A stretch of 37,612 nt of DNA from a virus: positions 1 to 37,612 of IMG/VR virus record IMGVR_UViG_3300009537_000070; one strand, 5' to 3'. This document shows positions 6,653 through 15,251 of the stretch, piece by piece. The notes under the pieces are model-generated. The model worked only from the letters and a program-made list of their open reading frames with translations. It was not told the DNA's origin and did not search any database. Numbering within the stretch: the stretch's first letter is position 1; the number at the start of each line of letters is the position of its first letter. The position numbers and the translations under genes are program-made.

Positions 6653-6889
6653 ATGTTATTAGAAATTATATTTATCGCAGTAGCTTGTTTAGCACTTTTA
6701 GTTAGTGGTGTGATTTTACACAAAGTATCTAAACTAAAAAAACTTCTTAGATATGTGAGATCATCAATTGATTTTAATGAAGAGTGTTTGGAAGAAGCAG
6801 AAGAATCAATTAGTTATTTAGAAGACTATTTGAATATTAAAAGAGATTATAAAGATGTTGAACCAGAGTTCACATACATAAAGAAATAA
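6653..6889 (+). CDS. Membrane-anchored coiled-coil protein
   Basis: 78 residues. An N-terminal membrane helix (LLEIIFIAVACLALLVSGVI) is followed by a basic patch (HKVSKLKKLLRYVR) that puts the rest in the cytoplasm, and then by an acidic coiled coil (EECLEEAEESISYLEDYL). It has its own promoter and is followed by the structured non-coding region. Roles such as a superinfection-exclusion or inner-membrane adaptor protein are possible; nothing decides. Confidence 0.6.
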   Translation: MLLEIIFIAVACLALLVSGVILHKVSKLKKLLRYVRSSIDFNEECLEEAEESISYLEDYLNIKRDYKDVEPEFTYIKK

Positions 6890-6898
6890 TATTATATT

Positions 6899-7100
6899 CC
6901 AATCCATTAAGGGGAAAATGCACCTGAATAGTGAAGGGTTGCGGTTTACATAAATTCCGTTGTAAACCAAAGAATTAACGTGGGTTGATAGCCCCTTAGG
7001 ACTGAGTGACGGCTCTATGCCTTAAAGGTAAAGTTTAACTATAAAATACGTGCAAGGTGACCATTAAAACCAAATCCTTGCTTTTCCCTTAGTGGATTGG
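6899..7100 (+). ncRNA. Large structured non-coding RNA or packaging-site element
   Basis: The ends pair over about 18 bp: 6899-6918 (CCAATCC...AAGGGGAAAA) with 7082-7100 (TTTTCCCTTAGTGGATTGG), with one wobble and one bulge. Inside are GGTTTAC/GTAAACC (6943-6949 with 6962-6968), GGG/CCC (6982-6984 with 6992-6994) and GCAAGG/CCTTGC (7052-7057 with 7076-7081), the last one stacking directly on the closing helix. No open frame of useful length exists with TAA/TAG stops. It lies between the membrane-protein gene and the small terminase gene. It could be a free RNA, a leader element or a pac/cos site. I cannot assign it to a known RNA class. Confidence 0.6.
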
Positions 7101-7101
7101 A

Positions 7102-7190
7102 TATAAGTGGGGGTGAGGATGCAGTAGTCCAAGATAGGTTCTGGTGCGTACTGTCTAAATCCAGATTAAATCCTAGTCCCCACTTGTATA
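7102..7190 (+). ncRNA. Second folded element, overlapping the terminase promoter
   Basis: AAGTGGGG (7105-7112) pairs perfectly with CCCCACTT (7178-7185). Nested inside are AGGAT with ATCCT and TCTGG with CCAGA, giving one long interrupted hairpin of about 90 bases. Its 3' strand contains the -35 box (TTGTAT 7184-7189) of the next promoter. It begins two bases after the preceding element, so both may be parts of one RNA. Confidence 0.45.
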
Positions 7191-7212
7191 ATAAATAAAA
7201 TCGTGGTATAAT
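7184..7212 (+). promoter_or_regulatory. Promoter of the terminase operon, near-leaderless
   Basis: TTGTAT, a 17-bp spacer and TATAAT at 7207-7212 with an upstream TGG. The ATG of the small terminase gene lies at 7220, only 7 bases after the -10 box, so transcription should start at or next to the start codon. Confidence 0.7.
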
Positions 7213-7219
7213 AATAACT

Positions 7220-7591
7220 ATGAATAACGAAGAACCTAAAATTACAGGAAGAAATGAGGATTGAACTTTTAAAGAGTGATTCTCAGGTAATCCAGCTGGC
7301 AAACCAAAAGGAGCTAGGCATATGTCTACAATACTATTAGACGCTATAAAGAAAGTATCAGAAGATAAAGGAACTTCTGAAGATGTAGAGATAGTTAAAA
7401 CACTTATAAGAAAAGCAAAGCAAGGAGATATGAAAGCTATTGATATAGTATTTGATAGAATAGAAGGAAAAGCTCCAGCTTCACTTGATGTTACATCACT
7501 AGGTGATAAGGTTAATGGAATAATTATTTTACCTCAAAAGAATGGAAATCAAATGGAAACCACAACAGAAACAGGAATTAGCACTGGCTAG
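7220..7591 (+). CDS. terS: Small terminase-like protein (DUF5681 domain), two TGA-Gly codons
   Basis: 123 residues with TGA as Gly. The N-terminus reads NEDGTFKEGFSGNPAGKPKG, in which both underlying TGA codons (7262-7264 and 7280-7282) fall on glycines of the widespread GxFxxGxSGNPxGRPKG domain (DUF5681). The rest (TILLDAIKKV, then IRKAKQGDMKAIDIVFDRIEG) is the helical part that follows in the same family. The domain is found beside large terminase genes and is taken as a DNA-recognition subunit. It overlaps the large terminase gene by 50 bp. A start at 7322 would discard the conserved domain. Confidence 0.78.
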
Positions 7592-8852
7592 AATAGAAGA
7601 TGAGATACTTTATGGTGGTGCTAGAGGATGAGGTAAGACAGATGCTGGACAAGTCTGGTTACTTTATGATATAGATAAACCTTATTATAGAGCTTTAGTT
7701 ATTAGAAGAAATGCTACAGATCTTGAGGATTGGATAGATAGAGCTAGAATGATGTATTCTTCTTGTGGCGGTGTATATACAGGAAATACTTTTACATTTC
7801 CAAGTGGTGCAAAAATACGAACAGGACATTTAAAAGATGATAATGCTTATTCTAAATATCAGGGACACGAATATCAAAAGATTCTAATAGAAGAACTTAC
7901 ACATATATCAAGAGAAGAAGATTATGAAAAGTTAAGAGCTTCTAATCGTTCAAAATATTCAGATATTAAAGCTCAAGTTTTTTGTACTACAAACCCTGAT
8001 GGTGCAGGTCACAAATGGGTTAAAAATAGATGGAATATTCCCGATAGTCCAAAAGATTTAATTATATATAAAACTCCTAATGGATTAACGAGAGTATTTA
8101 TTCCTTCTACTATAAAAGATAATCCAATATTGACTGACAATGACCCAAATTATGTTAGGCAACTTGAGAGTATTCAAGATGAAGAGCTTAGAAGAGCTTG
8201 GGTTGATGGTAGTTGGGCTGGTTTTGGAATAGAGGGTGCTTATTATAGAAATCAATTAAAAAAAGCTTTAGAGGAGAATAGAATTACTAGTGTCCCTTGC
8301 GAGTTAGGATTACCTGTTATAACTTGGTGGGATCTAGGAGTTGGTGATAGTACCTGTATTGGATTTTTTCAACAAGTTGGTTATGAGTGGCGTATAATAG
8401 ATTATTATGAAGCTTCTGGTGAAGGACTTGCTCATTATGCTTCTGTTTTAAATAATAAATGATATGTTTATTGAGAACATTATGCTCCTCACGATATTGA
8501 GGTTAGAGAATTAGGTACTGGAAGATCTCGCCTTGAACAAGCAAAAGAATATGGTATTAACTTCTCAATAGTTCCTAAACTTTCTATAGATGATGGTATA
8601 AACGCTTTAAGAACTAGATTTAATTCACTTTGGATAGATGAAAATAAATGTAAAAAACTCATAGATTGCTTAAAGAATTATCAGAAAGAATGGAATGATA
8701 AAATGGGAGAATTTAAATCTGCACCTTTACACGACTGGAGTTCTCACGCAGCTGATATGATGAGATATTGGGCAGTAACAAATCATAGTAGTTATAGAAA
8801 TAATTTTAATATTATAAGTAATAGAACTAATTATGAAAAAGGATATGAATAA
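7542..8852 (+). CDS. terL: Terminase large subunit (three TGA-Gly codons)
   Basis: 436 residues from ATG 7542 (MEIKWKPQQKQELALAR). The Walker A motif is LYGGARGGGKTDAG, whose second-last Gly before Lys is TGA at 7629-7631. Walker B-like KILIEELTHI and a coupling-type CTTNPDGAGH follow. The nuclease half has WWDLGVGDSTCIG, then NNKGYVYGEHYAPHDIEVRE with TGA at two Gly positions (8460-8462 and 8472-8474), and LHDWSSHAADMMRYWAV at the end, with the acidic residues expected for the RNase-H-like nuclease. It packages DNA into proheads. Length is normal for the family. Confidence 0.92.
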
Positions 8853-9681
8853 AAAATTAGGTATTCCATATATGGGTAGCAAAAGAAGAATTGCTGGTAA
8901 AATAGTAGATAAAATCTTGCTAGATAATCCAAATGCTAAATATGTATATGATTTATTTGGTGGAGGTGGAGCTATCTCATTTGAATTTTTACAAAGACCA
9001 CAAATAGAAAAAGTTTTTTATAATGAGTTAAATACTGGTGTAGTTTCTTTATTGAAAGATATTAAAGAAAATTGAATAACAGATAAGTATTTTCAATGGG
9101 TAGATAGAGAAACTTTTAATAAGCATAAAAATAATGATGATTGGTTTGGTGGACTATGTAAGACAGCATGGAGTTTTGGTAATGGACAGAAATGTTATTT
9201 ATTCGGTAAAAATATAGAAGAAATAAAAAGACAGGCACACAAATATTTATTACAAAATGGATATTTAGAAGATAAAACAAAAAGGATACCTTTAATAAAA
9301 GAATTTAAAGCAAAAGCTTTATTAGAATGAAAATTTGAACTACAGCAACTACAGCGACTAGAGCGACTAGAGCAACTACAGCGACTAGAGCAACTAGAGA
9401 TTAGTAATTTATCTTATAAGGATGTTTTAATTGATACTCCAGTAAGAGAAACAATTATATATTTGGATCCACCTTATGAAAATACCGCTAAATATGAGAT
9501 AAATTTAGATCATAAAGAAATGTATGAATGGATTAAAAATTCTCCATATAAAATATATCTATCAAGCTATGAAAGTGAGTTAGAATGTGTTTCCGAATTT
9601 AAACATAGAGTATTATTAAGTAAAAAAGAATGAACAGAGAGACTTTTTACTAATAATAAGCCTAATTTGCTTAAACAGTAA
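8833..9681 (+). CDS. dam: D12-class DNA adenine-N6 methyltransferase with Leu-rich insert
   Basis: 282 residues with three TGA-Gly codons (9073-9075, 9328-9330, 9631-9633). IPYMGSKRRIAGKI and YDLFGGGGAISFEF are motif X and motif I of the D12 (Dam) family; YLDPPYENT near residue 210 is the catalytic DPPY; KKEGTERLFTNN near the end resembles the usual EWxERLFxN tail. Residues about 170-189 are a pure L-[QE]-[QR] tripeptide repeat encoded by 9340-9399. It starts inside the terminase end (20 bp overlap) and sits in the packaging operon, so it may methylate phage DNA before packaging. Confidence 0.87.
9340..9399 (+). repeat. 9-bp tandem repeat inside the Dam-type gene
   Basis: Twenty codons built from CTA-[CAG/GAG]-[CAA/CGA] units, six full 9-bp units and a partial seventh. 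They code for a Leu-Gln/Glu-Gln/Arg helix inside the methyltransferase. All units are multiples of three, so gain or loss changes length but not frame. Confidence 0.85.
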
Positions 9682-9695
9682 AAATATAGTATAAT
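9667..9695 (+). promoter_or_regulatory. Promoter of the head operon
   Basis: TTGCTT, a 17-bp spacer and TATAAT at 9690-9695, followed by TAGAGCATTATTT and CAACTTAAAT before the ATG at 9724. The core and early leader match those of the 18110 promoter almost base for base (AATATAGTATAATTAGAGCAT). Confidence 0.8.
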
Positions 9696-9723
9696 TAGAG
9701 CATTATTTTAATTCAACTTAAAT

Positions 9724-11619
9724 ATGGAAAATATTTTTAAAACTATTAGAGAAGAAAGGGCAGACTTTTTAAACAATCAGATTGAAGTCGTACCTGGTTA
9801 TACATTTAACCAATACGATACAATAAAAAAAATACACTTATATTTCAATTCACAGTTTGAAAAGGGAAACTATGAAACTGTAAACTGAGTAACTCGTAAG
9901 AAAGTATTTCACAATATAAATAAGTGGCGTTGTGAGGTAGCTACTAAAATGATTGACCTTGATGTCAAGGATTTTATGCTTGTATCAAACAATCCAGAAC
10001 AAGATTTTAATGTTTATTTACTTGAAAAAGAATTAAAACTATGGCTTAAAAAGCACGATCTAGGAATGAAACTTAATGAGATAGTAGATAGACTACCAGT
10101 TTATGGTTCTGTTGTATTAGAAAAAGTAGCTGATTGAGTAGAGTTGGTAGACCTTAGATATTTATACACAGATCAATCAGCGCGATCACTTAAAGACGCT
10201 AGATATATTAATATTCGTAACTTTATGACTGCTGGTGAGCTTAGAAAGATGAGTGGTAAATGGGAAAACGTAGACGAAGCTATTGAGAAATTCTCTGGTA
10301 AGCTAACTGAAGGATATGACTCTATTGGTGGACAGAAAAGTGGTGATAACTCAAAACTATTCTATGAAGGTTCTGCTACACAGATAGGTAAACCAACTTC
10401 TTCTCCTTATGTTGAAGTTTGGAAAAGATATGGTGAAGTACCTAAATCTTTTATTACAGGAAATGACAAAGATGATGATGAATATGTATTAGCTCTTATG
10501 ATTGTCGCTGGTATTGATGTTAAATCTGAAAATGATAAATGAGTTATTCTAGCTGAAGATGGAGTGGTGTTATATAAAGAAGAACTTAAAGAATTACCTC
10601 TATCTGAAGTTCATTACACAAAGACTGATGGACGATGGCTTGGAATTGGAGTTGTTGAATCTACATTCGAACCTCAAAGAAGAGTAAACGAAATCAAGAA
10701 CCAAGAAGCTAAAGCTATGGAAATTAGTTCATTACACTTGTATCAAACTAGAGATAATCTAGTAGCTTCTAACATAATGACAGACCTTGAAAATGGACAG
10801 ATTCTACAAGTTAAGAGTGAAATTACTCCTATTGCTACAGAAAACAGAGATATGCGTTCTTTTGAATCTGCTATGGCTTCTAACGAAACTTTAGCTGATA
10901 GACTTACTTTCTCATATGATACTGTACGAGGAGAACAAGCTCCTGCTTCTGCAACACTTGGCTCTATACAAATACAAGAACAACAAGCAACATCTGCTTT
11001 TGATTACAAGAGAGAAAACGTAGGATTATTCCTTTCAGATTATATCCGAAGAATTGTATTACCTGGACTTGAAAAAGAATTGAATGGTGAGCATATTCTA
11101 AGGCTATGTGGTTCTATTGATGAGATTGCTAAGCTACGACAGAATTACGCTAAGAATTACGCTTTCAATGAATTCATAAATGGCATCTTAAATGGACAAG
11201 TTATAGACGAAGCTCAATACGAACAATTTAAACAAATTGCTCTTGATAAACTTAAACAAGATGGTGATAAGCTTTGGGTTAAATTACCTCGTAACTTCTT
11301 TAAAGACTTAGACTTTGAAGTTGATATTGTTATCACGGGAGAGAATAGAAATCTATTTAAACAAATTCAAAACTCTCAAGCTCTATTACAAACAATCGGT
11401 GCTGATCCTACAATGCTACAAGACCCTGTTAAGAGAAAGCTACTATTTAAACTTATGGGAGGAATGGGAATGCACTCATCAGAGTTAGAAGAAATGGAAC
11501 AAGCAGTACAAGAACAACAAGCTCAACCAATGCAACCCGGAATGAATCCTCAAATGAATCCACAACAATTACCAGAACAATTAGCACAAGCAAATGCTCA
11601 ACCAAATGCAACACAATAA
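9724..11619 (+). CDS. Portal protein (three TGA-Gly codons)
   Basis: 631 residues with TGA read as Gly at 9886-9888, 10135-10137 and 10540-10542; the standard code would break it into four pieces. Supporting features are the position between terminase/Dam and scaffold/capsid genes, WRCEVATKMIDLDVKDF, the YVEVWKRYGEVP strand region, HYTKTDGRWLGIGVVE, the long helical block QRRVNEIKNQEAKAMEISS, EQAPASATLGSIQIQEQQAT and a Gln/Pro-rich C-terminus. These match the N4-gp56-associated portal layout. It forms the packaging and ejection ring at the capsid vertex. Confidence 0.85.
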
Positions 11620-11833
11620 AGATCTAGTACAATTAGCTAAATATCCTGAATTTTACACTTTAAAGAAAGAATTATTAGACTTTATAGATAGAATAGATAC
11701 AGTTACTGGTGTTGAAACAATAGAAGAGTTAAAAGGTAGACAATATTCAGTGGAAAACATAAAAGAATTATTAATTAACTTAGGACTTCTAAATAGAGTA
11801 GATTTTACTCCTAAAGATAGTTCATACGAATAA
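11594..11833 (+). CDS. Hypothetical small protein after the portal
   Basis: 79 residues (or 75 from ATG 11606, MQHNKDLVQLA). Helical: YPEFYTLKKELLDFIDRID, then TIEELKGRQYSVENIKELL. It overlaps the portal end by 26 bp, so translation is coupled. Possibly a head-assembly accessory; no family recognised. Confidence 0.55.
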   Translation: MLNQMQHNKDLVQLAKYPEFYTLKKELLDFIDRIDTVTGVETIEELKGRQYSVENIKELLINLGLLNRVDFTPKDSSYE

Positions 11834-11922
11834 TTAGCTGACCCGATAATGTCGTTAAACCTATCATTGGCGAACGCTTGACGCCTTTACTCAAGCATAA
11901 CTGGGCATAGACCCTTAAAACT

Positions 11923-12447
11923 ATGGAAGAAAATAACATTGAGAACAACGACTCTTTAAACGTTGAGGAAGCTCCAAACCTTGAGGTGGAGAATGATAGC
12001 TTAGAACAGGAACTAGATGCTATCTTACAGGAAGAAGAATCAGAATCTCCTGATGTAGACGCTCTTTTAGAAAAGAATAGGCAATTATATGCCAGAGCAA
12101 AAAAGGCAGAGGAAGCCTTAAAGAAAGTTCCTCAAAAACCACAGGCTAAAGTTGAAGAGCCTGGACTTAATACATTAGTTGAGAATATTTCTCTACTCAA
12201 AGACTTAAGTGGTGAAGAAATTAATATGTTGCAAGACGAAGCAAAATCCTTAGGAATTGATCCTATCAAGTTCATCAAGTCCAATTCTGGAAAGAATTTG
12301 TTGACCGCTGTTAGAACGCAAGAAAAAGCTAAGAGTGCAAATGTAAGTATCTCCCCAAAGAGTCCTGTGTATAAGAAATTTACTCAAGATGATTTAAGTA
12401 AAATGTCTTCAGCTGAATTAGAAAAAATATTACCCCACGCTGAATAG
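11923..12447 (+). CDS. Probable scaffolding protein
   Basis: 174 residues, very acidic at the N-terminus (MEENNIENNDSLNVEEAPN, then LEQELDAILQEEESESPDVD), a coiled coil in the middle (LLEKNRQLYARAKKAEEALKK) and a basic C-terminus (SPVYKKFTQDDLSKM). Acidic, coiled-coil, portal-to-capsid position and absence of TGA all fit a prohead scaffold. Its 89-bp upstream gap contains small hairpins (GGCG/CGCC, GCTTGA/TCAAGC, GGG/CCC) and ends in CTTAAAACT before the ATG. Confidence 0.75.
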   Translation: MEENNIENNDSLNVEEAPNLEVENDSLEQELDAILQEEESESPDVDALLEKNRQLYARAKKAEEALKKVPQKPQAKVEEPGLNTLVENISLLKDLSGEEINMLQDEAKSLGIDPIKFIKSNSGKNLLTAVRTQEKAKSANVSISPKSPVYKKFTQDDLSKMSSAELEKILPHAE

Positions 12448-12517
12448 TTTTATTAGTGACGATTTTTATTAATTTTATTAGTGTTCGTTAACAACTAGAA
12501 GCAAAGGGCTTAAAATT

Positions 12518-13429
12518 ATGGCAAGTACAACTACAGGTCTTTCAAACCTTATGTCAACATTCTACGATAAAGTTTTCCTAGAGAGAGCTAAAGCAGAATT
12601 AAGACACGATTTCGGTGCTACTGTAAAAAATCATTCTATGAATAATGGAAAGACTATTTACTTTAACCGAATGACCCCATTAGCATTAGCTTTGACAGCT
12701 CTTACAGAAGCTACAAATCCTTCAGCAGTAGAAATGACATCTTCTATTGTTTCCGCAGTATTAGCTTCTTATGGTAATTTCACCACAGTAGGATCATTGT
12801 TCGCAATGACATCTATTGATGAAAACCTAAAAGAACACACAGAAGTTCACGGTCAAAACGCAGGTGAGACTATTGATGCTCTTATCAGAAACGAACTTTA
12901 CACAAATGCTACTGTACAATTAGCAGGAGGTAAATCTCTTTTAACAGCAGTTGGTGCAACAGATGTTCTATCTGGTGCAGAAATCAGAAAAGCTGTTAGA
13001 ACTCTAAAGAGTAACAAGGCTCAGAAATTTGAAAACGCAATGTATCGTGGTATTATTCAACCTTTCACTTCAAGTGATCTTATGGCTAACTCAGAATGGT
13101 TGGATGCTTACAGATATACTGACGCTGACGCAATCCGAAGAGGAGTTGTTGGTAAATTACACGGTGTAGAATTTGTTGAATCCAATCAAGGATATACAGA
13201 ATCTTCAACTGTAACTGTTTACTCAAACTTCGTATTCGGTAAGGGTGCTTACGGTATCGTAAATCTTGGATCTTTCACAGCTCCTAAAATTTATGTTAAA
13301 AATCCTGGAACAGGATCAACTGATAACCCATTGGATCTTTTCTCAACCGTTGGTTGGAAAATGCCTTTCGTGGCTAAAGTTTTGAATGCAAACTGGATTA
13401 TCAACATTAAATCAGGTGCAACTGCATAG
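12518..13429 (+). CDS. Major capsid protein, N4-gp56 family
   Basis: 303 residues. Diagnostic stretches are YDKVFLERAKAELRHDFG, NGKTIYFNRMTPLALA, YGNFTTVGSLFAMTSIDENL, QNAGETIDALIRNELY, IRKAVRTLKSNKAQKF and GIIQPFTSSDLMANSEWLDA, in the family order. It is an HK97-fold capsid protein. There is not one TGA codon in what should be the most abundant phage protein. The leader holds the direct repeat TTTTATTAGTG (12448-12458 and 12473-12483) and the start context GGGCTTAAAATT. Confidence 0.9.
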   Translation: MASTTTGLSNLMSTFYDKVFLERAKAELRHDFGATVKNHSMNNGKTIYFNRMTPLALALTALTEATNPSAVEMTSSIVSAVLASYGNFTTVGSLFAMTSIDENLKEHTEVHGQNAGETIDALIRNELYTNATVQLAGGKSLLTAVGATDVLSGAEIRKAVRTLKSNKAQKFENAMYRGIIQPFTSSDLMANSEWLDAYRYTDADAIRRGVVGKLHGVEFVESNQGYTESSTVTVYSNFVFGKGAYGIVNLGSFTAPKIYVKNPGTGSTDNPLDLFSTVGWKMPFVAKVLNANWIINIKSGATA

Positions 13430-13438
13430 TCTTTAATT

Positions 13439-13492
13439 AGATTGTTGTGGGGGGTGTGCAGAACAGACTCCCCACAATTCTGCCAACAATCT
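13439..13492 (+). promoter_or_regulatory. Two-stage hairpin after the capsid gene
   Basis: AGATTG (13439-13444) with CAATCT (13487-13492) encloses TTGTGGGG (13445-13452) paired with CCCCACAA (13470-13477). A 9-base bulge lies on the 3' side and no U-tract follows. Placed between the capsid gene and the next ATG (13514), it may stabilise the capsid mRNA end or reduce read-through. Confidence 0.5.
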
Positions 13493-13513
13493 ACTTTGCT
13501 TCTACAATTAAAT

Positions 13514-13729
13514 ATGAAAACAATTTCACAATTCAAATACAAAGAAAGGGAATTTGACTTCCTTATAGATAAAGGTTTTATTGGTTACTCGTTTAAAGAT
13601 GGAGATAAGTGTTATGGACACAAACTACCATTGACTTCTAAGAAAGCAGTTGATATAATGAATGTAACAGCTTTATTAGTAATTAACGCTATTGAAACAG
13701 CGGAAGCACTATGAAACCAGAACAAGTAG
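13514..13729 (+). CDS. Hypothetical small protein ending across a TGA
   Basis: 71 residues from ATG 13514 (TTAAATATG context). MKTISQFKYKEREFDFLIDK, GYSFKDGDKCYGHKLPLTSK, then MNVTALLVINAIETAEAL. With TGA as Gly it adds GNQNK and ends at TAG 13727-13729. The TGA (13712-13714) lies inside an ATGA start-stop overlap with the next gene, the usual place for a genuine TGA stop in standard-code phages, so it may be a relic stop. Function unknown. Confidence 0.6.
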
Positions 13730-14004
13730 AAGAAGAATTAAAAAAGATTGATAGCGATATTAGTCTATCTCCTAACCCTAACAGAGAATGATTGATTAAT
13801 GTCAATTATAAGTGAGGATATATTTGCCCGATATTAGCTTCGGGTGTTTTACGTGAAACAAATCCAAGCTATGGTTATCTTTTTCCCAATGGAATATTTG
13901 GTAAGATAAGAACTTATGATGAATTGGTCGATTATGTAACTCTTATAATCGAAAAAATAAAAACAGATGAAGAATACTCTAACGACTTCTTTTGAATCGA
14001 GTAA
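13711..14004 (+). CDS. Hypothetical protein (three TGA-Gly codons)
   Basis: 97 residues with TGA as Gly (NPNREGLINVNYKGGYICPIL and NDFFGIE). The middle, LASGVLRETNPSYGYLFPNG, is rich in Gly, Tyr and Pro, and the C-terminal half is helical (YDELVDYVTLIIEKIK). It is the first gene of the TGA-rich block behind the capsid gene and overlaps the glycosyltransferase gene by 38 bp. I do not recognise it. Confidence 0.55.
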
Positions 14005-14860
14005 GATCTGCTTAGTAAACTATGAAGAACCAATATATAATGGTATACTTTCAAAGTTTGCTTATAAGATGGATGAAGAACTCAAAAAAATGGGTTTTAA
14101 TAGTTATGTTAAAAATAGACCAGATCCTGACGCAGATATTAACCATCACATAAACTATTTACCTTATAAACAAGAAAACTCCCCAGACTCTATAAATACT
14201 TTAATGGTAACTCACATATTTAATGGATATAAATTTGATACTCTTAAAGGTCAAATGAAAACAGCTGATTGTGGTATTTGTATGTCTTCTGATACTAAAA
14301 AATCACTTATAGCTAGATGAATGGAATGAAACTTTGATGTAGTATTACCCGCTCACGATTGATTAAAACCAAGACCGATAGTAATTGCTGTTTTAACTAA
14401 TGTCTATCCTGATGGTTGTAAGAGAGAACAGATGTTTGTTGAATTAGTTAATAGTATAAAAGATAAATCACGCTTTGCTTTTCGTATAATGGGAAAGGAT
14501 TGGCACGATATTTTAAAACCCCTAGTGGAACAAGGTTTACAAGTAGATTATTTTAGTGAATTTGATTATGACACCCACAAACTTATTTTGGATTCTTCTG
14601 ATTACTCATTATATCTTGGTATTGATGACGGCTCTATGGGGATTTTGGATTCTGCTCAAGCTGGTTTGAAACTAATAGCTCCAAATGTAGGTTACCATCA
14701 AGAAATTGGTATAGATTTTCCATTTAATAACCAAGAAGGGCTTAATGAGATATTTAAAAACCTAACTGATGATAGAGTCGCTGACTGGACATGGGAAAAC
14801 TATGTAAAAAAGCATTTATCTATCTGGAAAAAAATATATGATACCACAAGAACTATATAG
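13967..14860 (+). CDS. Glycosyltransferase-like protein (GT-B fold)
   Basis: 297 residues with three TGA-Gly codons (14318-14320, 14327-14329, 14360-14362). The C-terminal half has FRIMGKDWHDILKPL, YDTHKLILDSSDYSLYLG, DDGSMGILDSAQAGLKLIAP and NVGYHQEIG, which follow the donor-binding half of GT4-like enzymes (E/D-G-x-x-G-l-d-A-x-A-x-G-x-P-x-I). The N-terminal half would bind acceptor. It opens the sugar cassette. The product could decorate the virion or change host surface glycans. Confidence 0.65.
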
Positions 14861-15251
14861 TAAAATAGCTGAAAATATGCCAATAATGACAGTTGATATG
14901 ATTGTTATTAAAGGAGGCAAATATTTGCTAGTTAAAAGGAAATTAAACCCACTTAAATGAGAATATTTTGTACCTGGTGGTAGAGTATTAAAGAATGAAA
15001 AGTTGGAAGATGCTGTATATCGTAAAGCTAAACAAGAATTAGGAATTGATGTAAAAATAATATCTTGTGCTGGATTCTATGAAGATTTTTATAATGAAAA
15101 TGAGCTAGGGTTAGAGAATGTACATACAGTCGGAATAGTATTTGTTGTTTCTCCTTTAAATGAAGATATTATATTAGATAATCAATCAGCAGATTACATC
15201 TGGGCTGATGAATTACCAAGAAGATTTAAATTATATGATTCCAGTTTCTAA
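14838..15251 (+). CDS. Nudix hydrolase, GDP-mannose mannosyl hydrolase-like
   Basis: 137 residues. KRKLNPLKGEYFVPGGRVLK aligns with the GDPMH stretch (x-N-x-P-x-x-G-x-x-F-V-P-G-G-R-V), the TGA at 14958-14960 giving the conserved Gly. The Nudix box VLKNEKLEDAVYRKAKQELG has Arg-Lys where most Nudix enzymes have Arg-Glu, a departure also known from GDPMH, which cleaves GDP-mannose with inversion rather than a pyrophosphate. It overlaps both neighbours of the sugar cassette, so a role in GDP-sugar supply or disposal is likely. Confidence 0.75.

Noticed and set aside
6899-7190. Group I intron, tmRNA or RNase P RNA
   Set aside because: I could not find the conserved core of a group I intron, an mRNA-like tag frame or the RNase P universal motifs in this stretch.
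7629-7631. TGA as tryptophan (table 4) or a programmed read-through site
   Set aside because: Trp does not fit the collagen triplets, the M15, aminotransferase, DUF5681 or HxHNGxDS positions, and about 58 sites are too many for programmed read-through.
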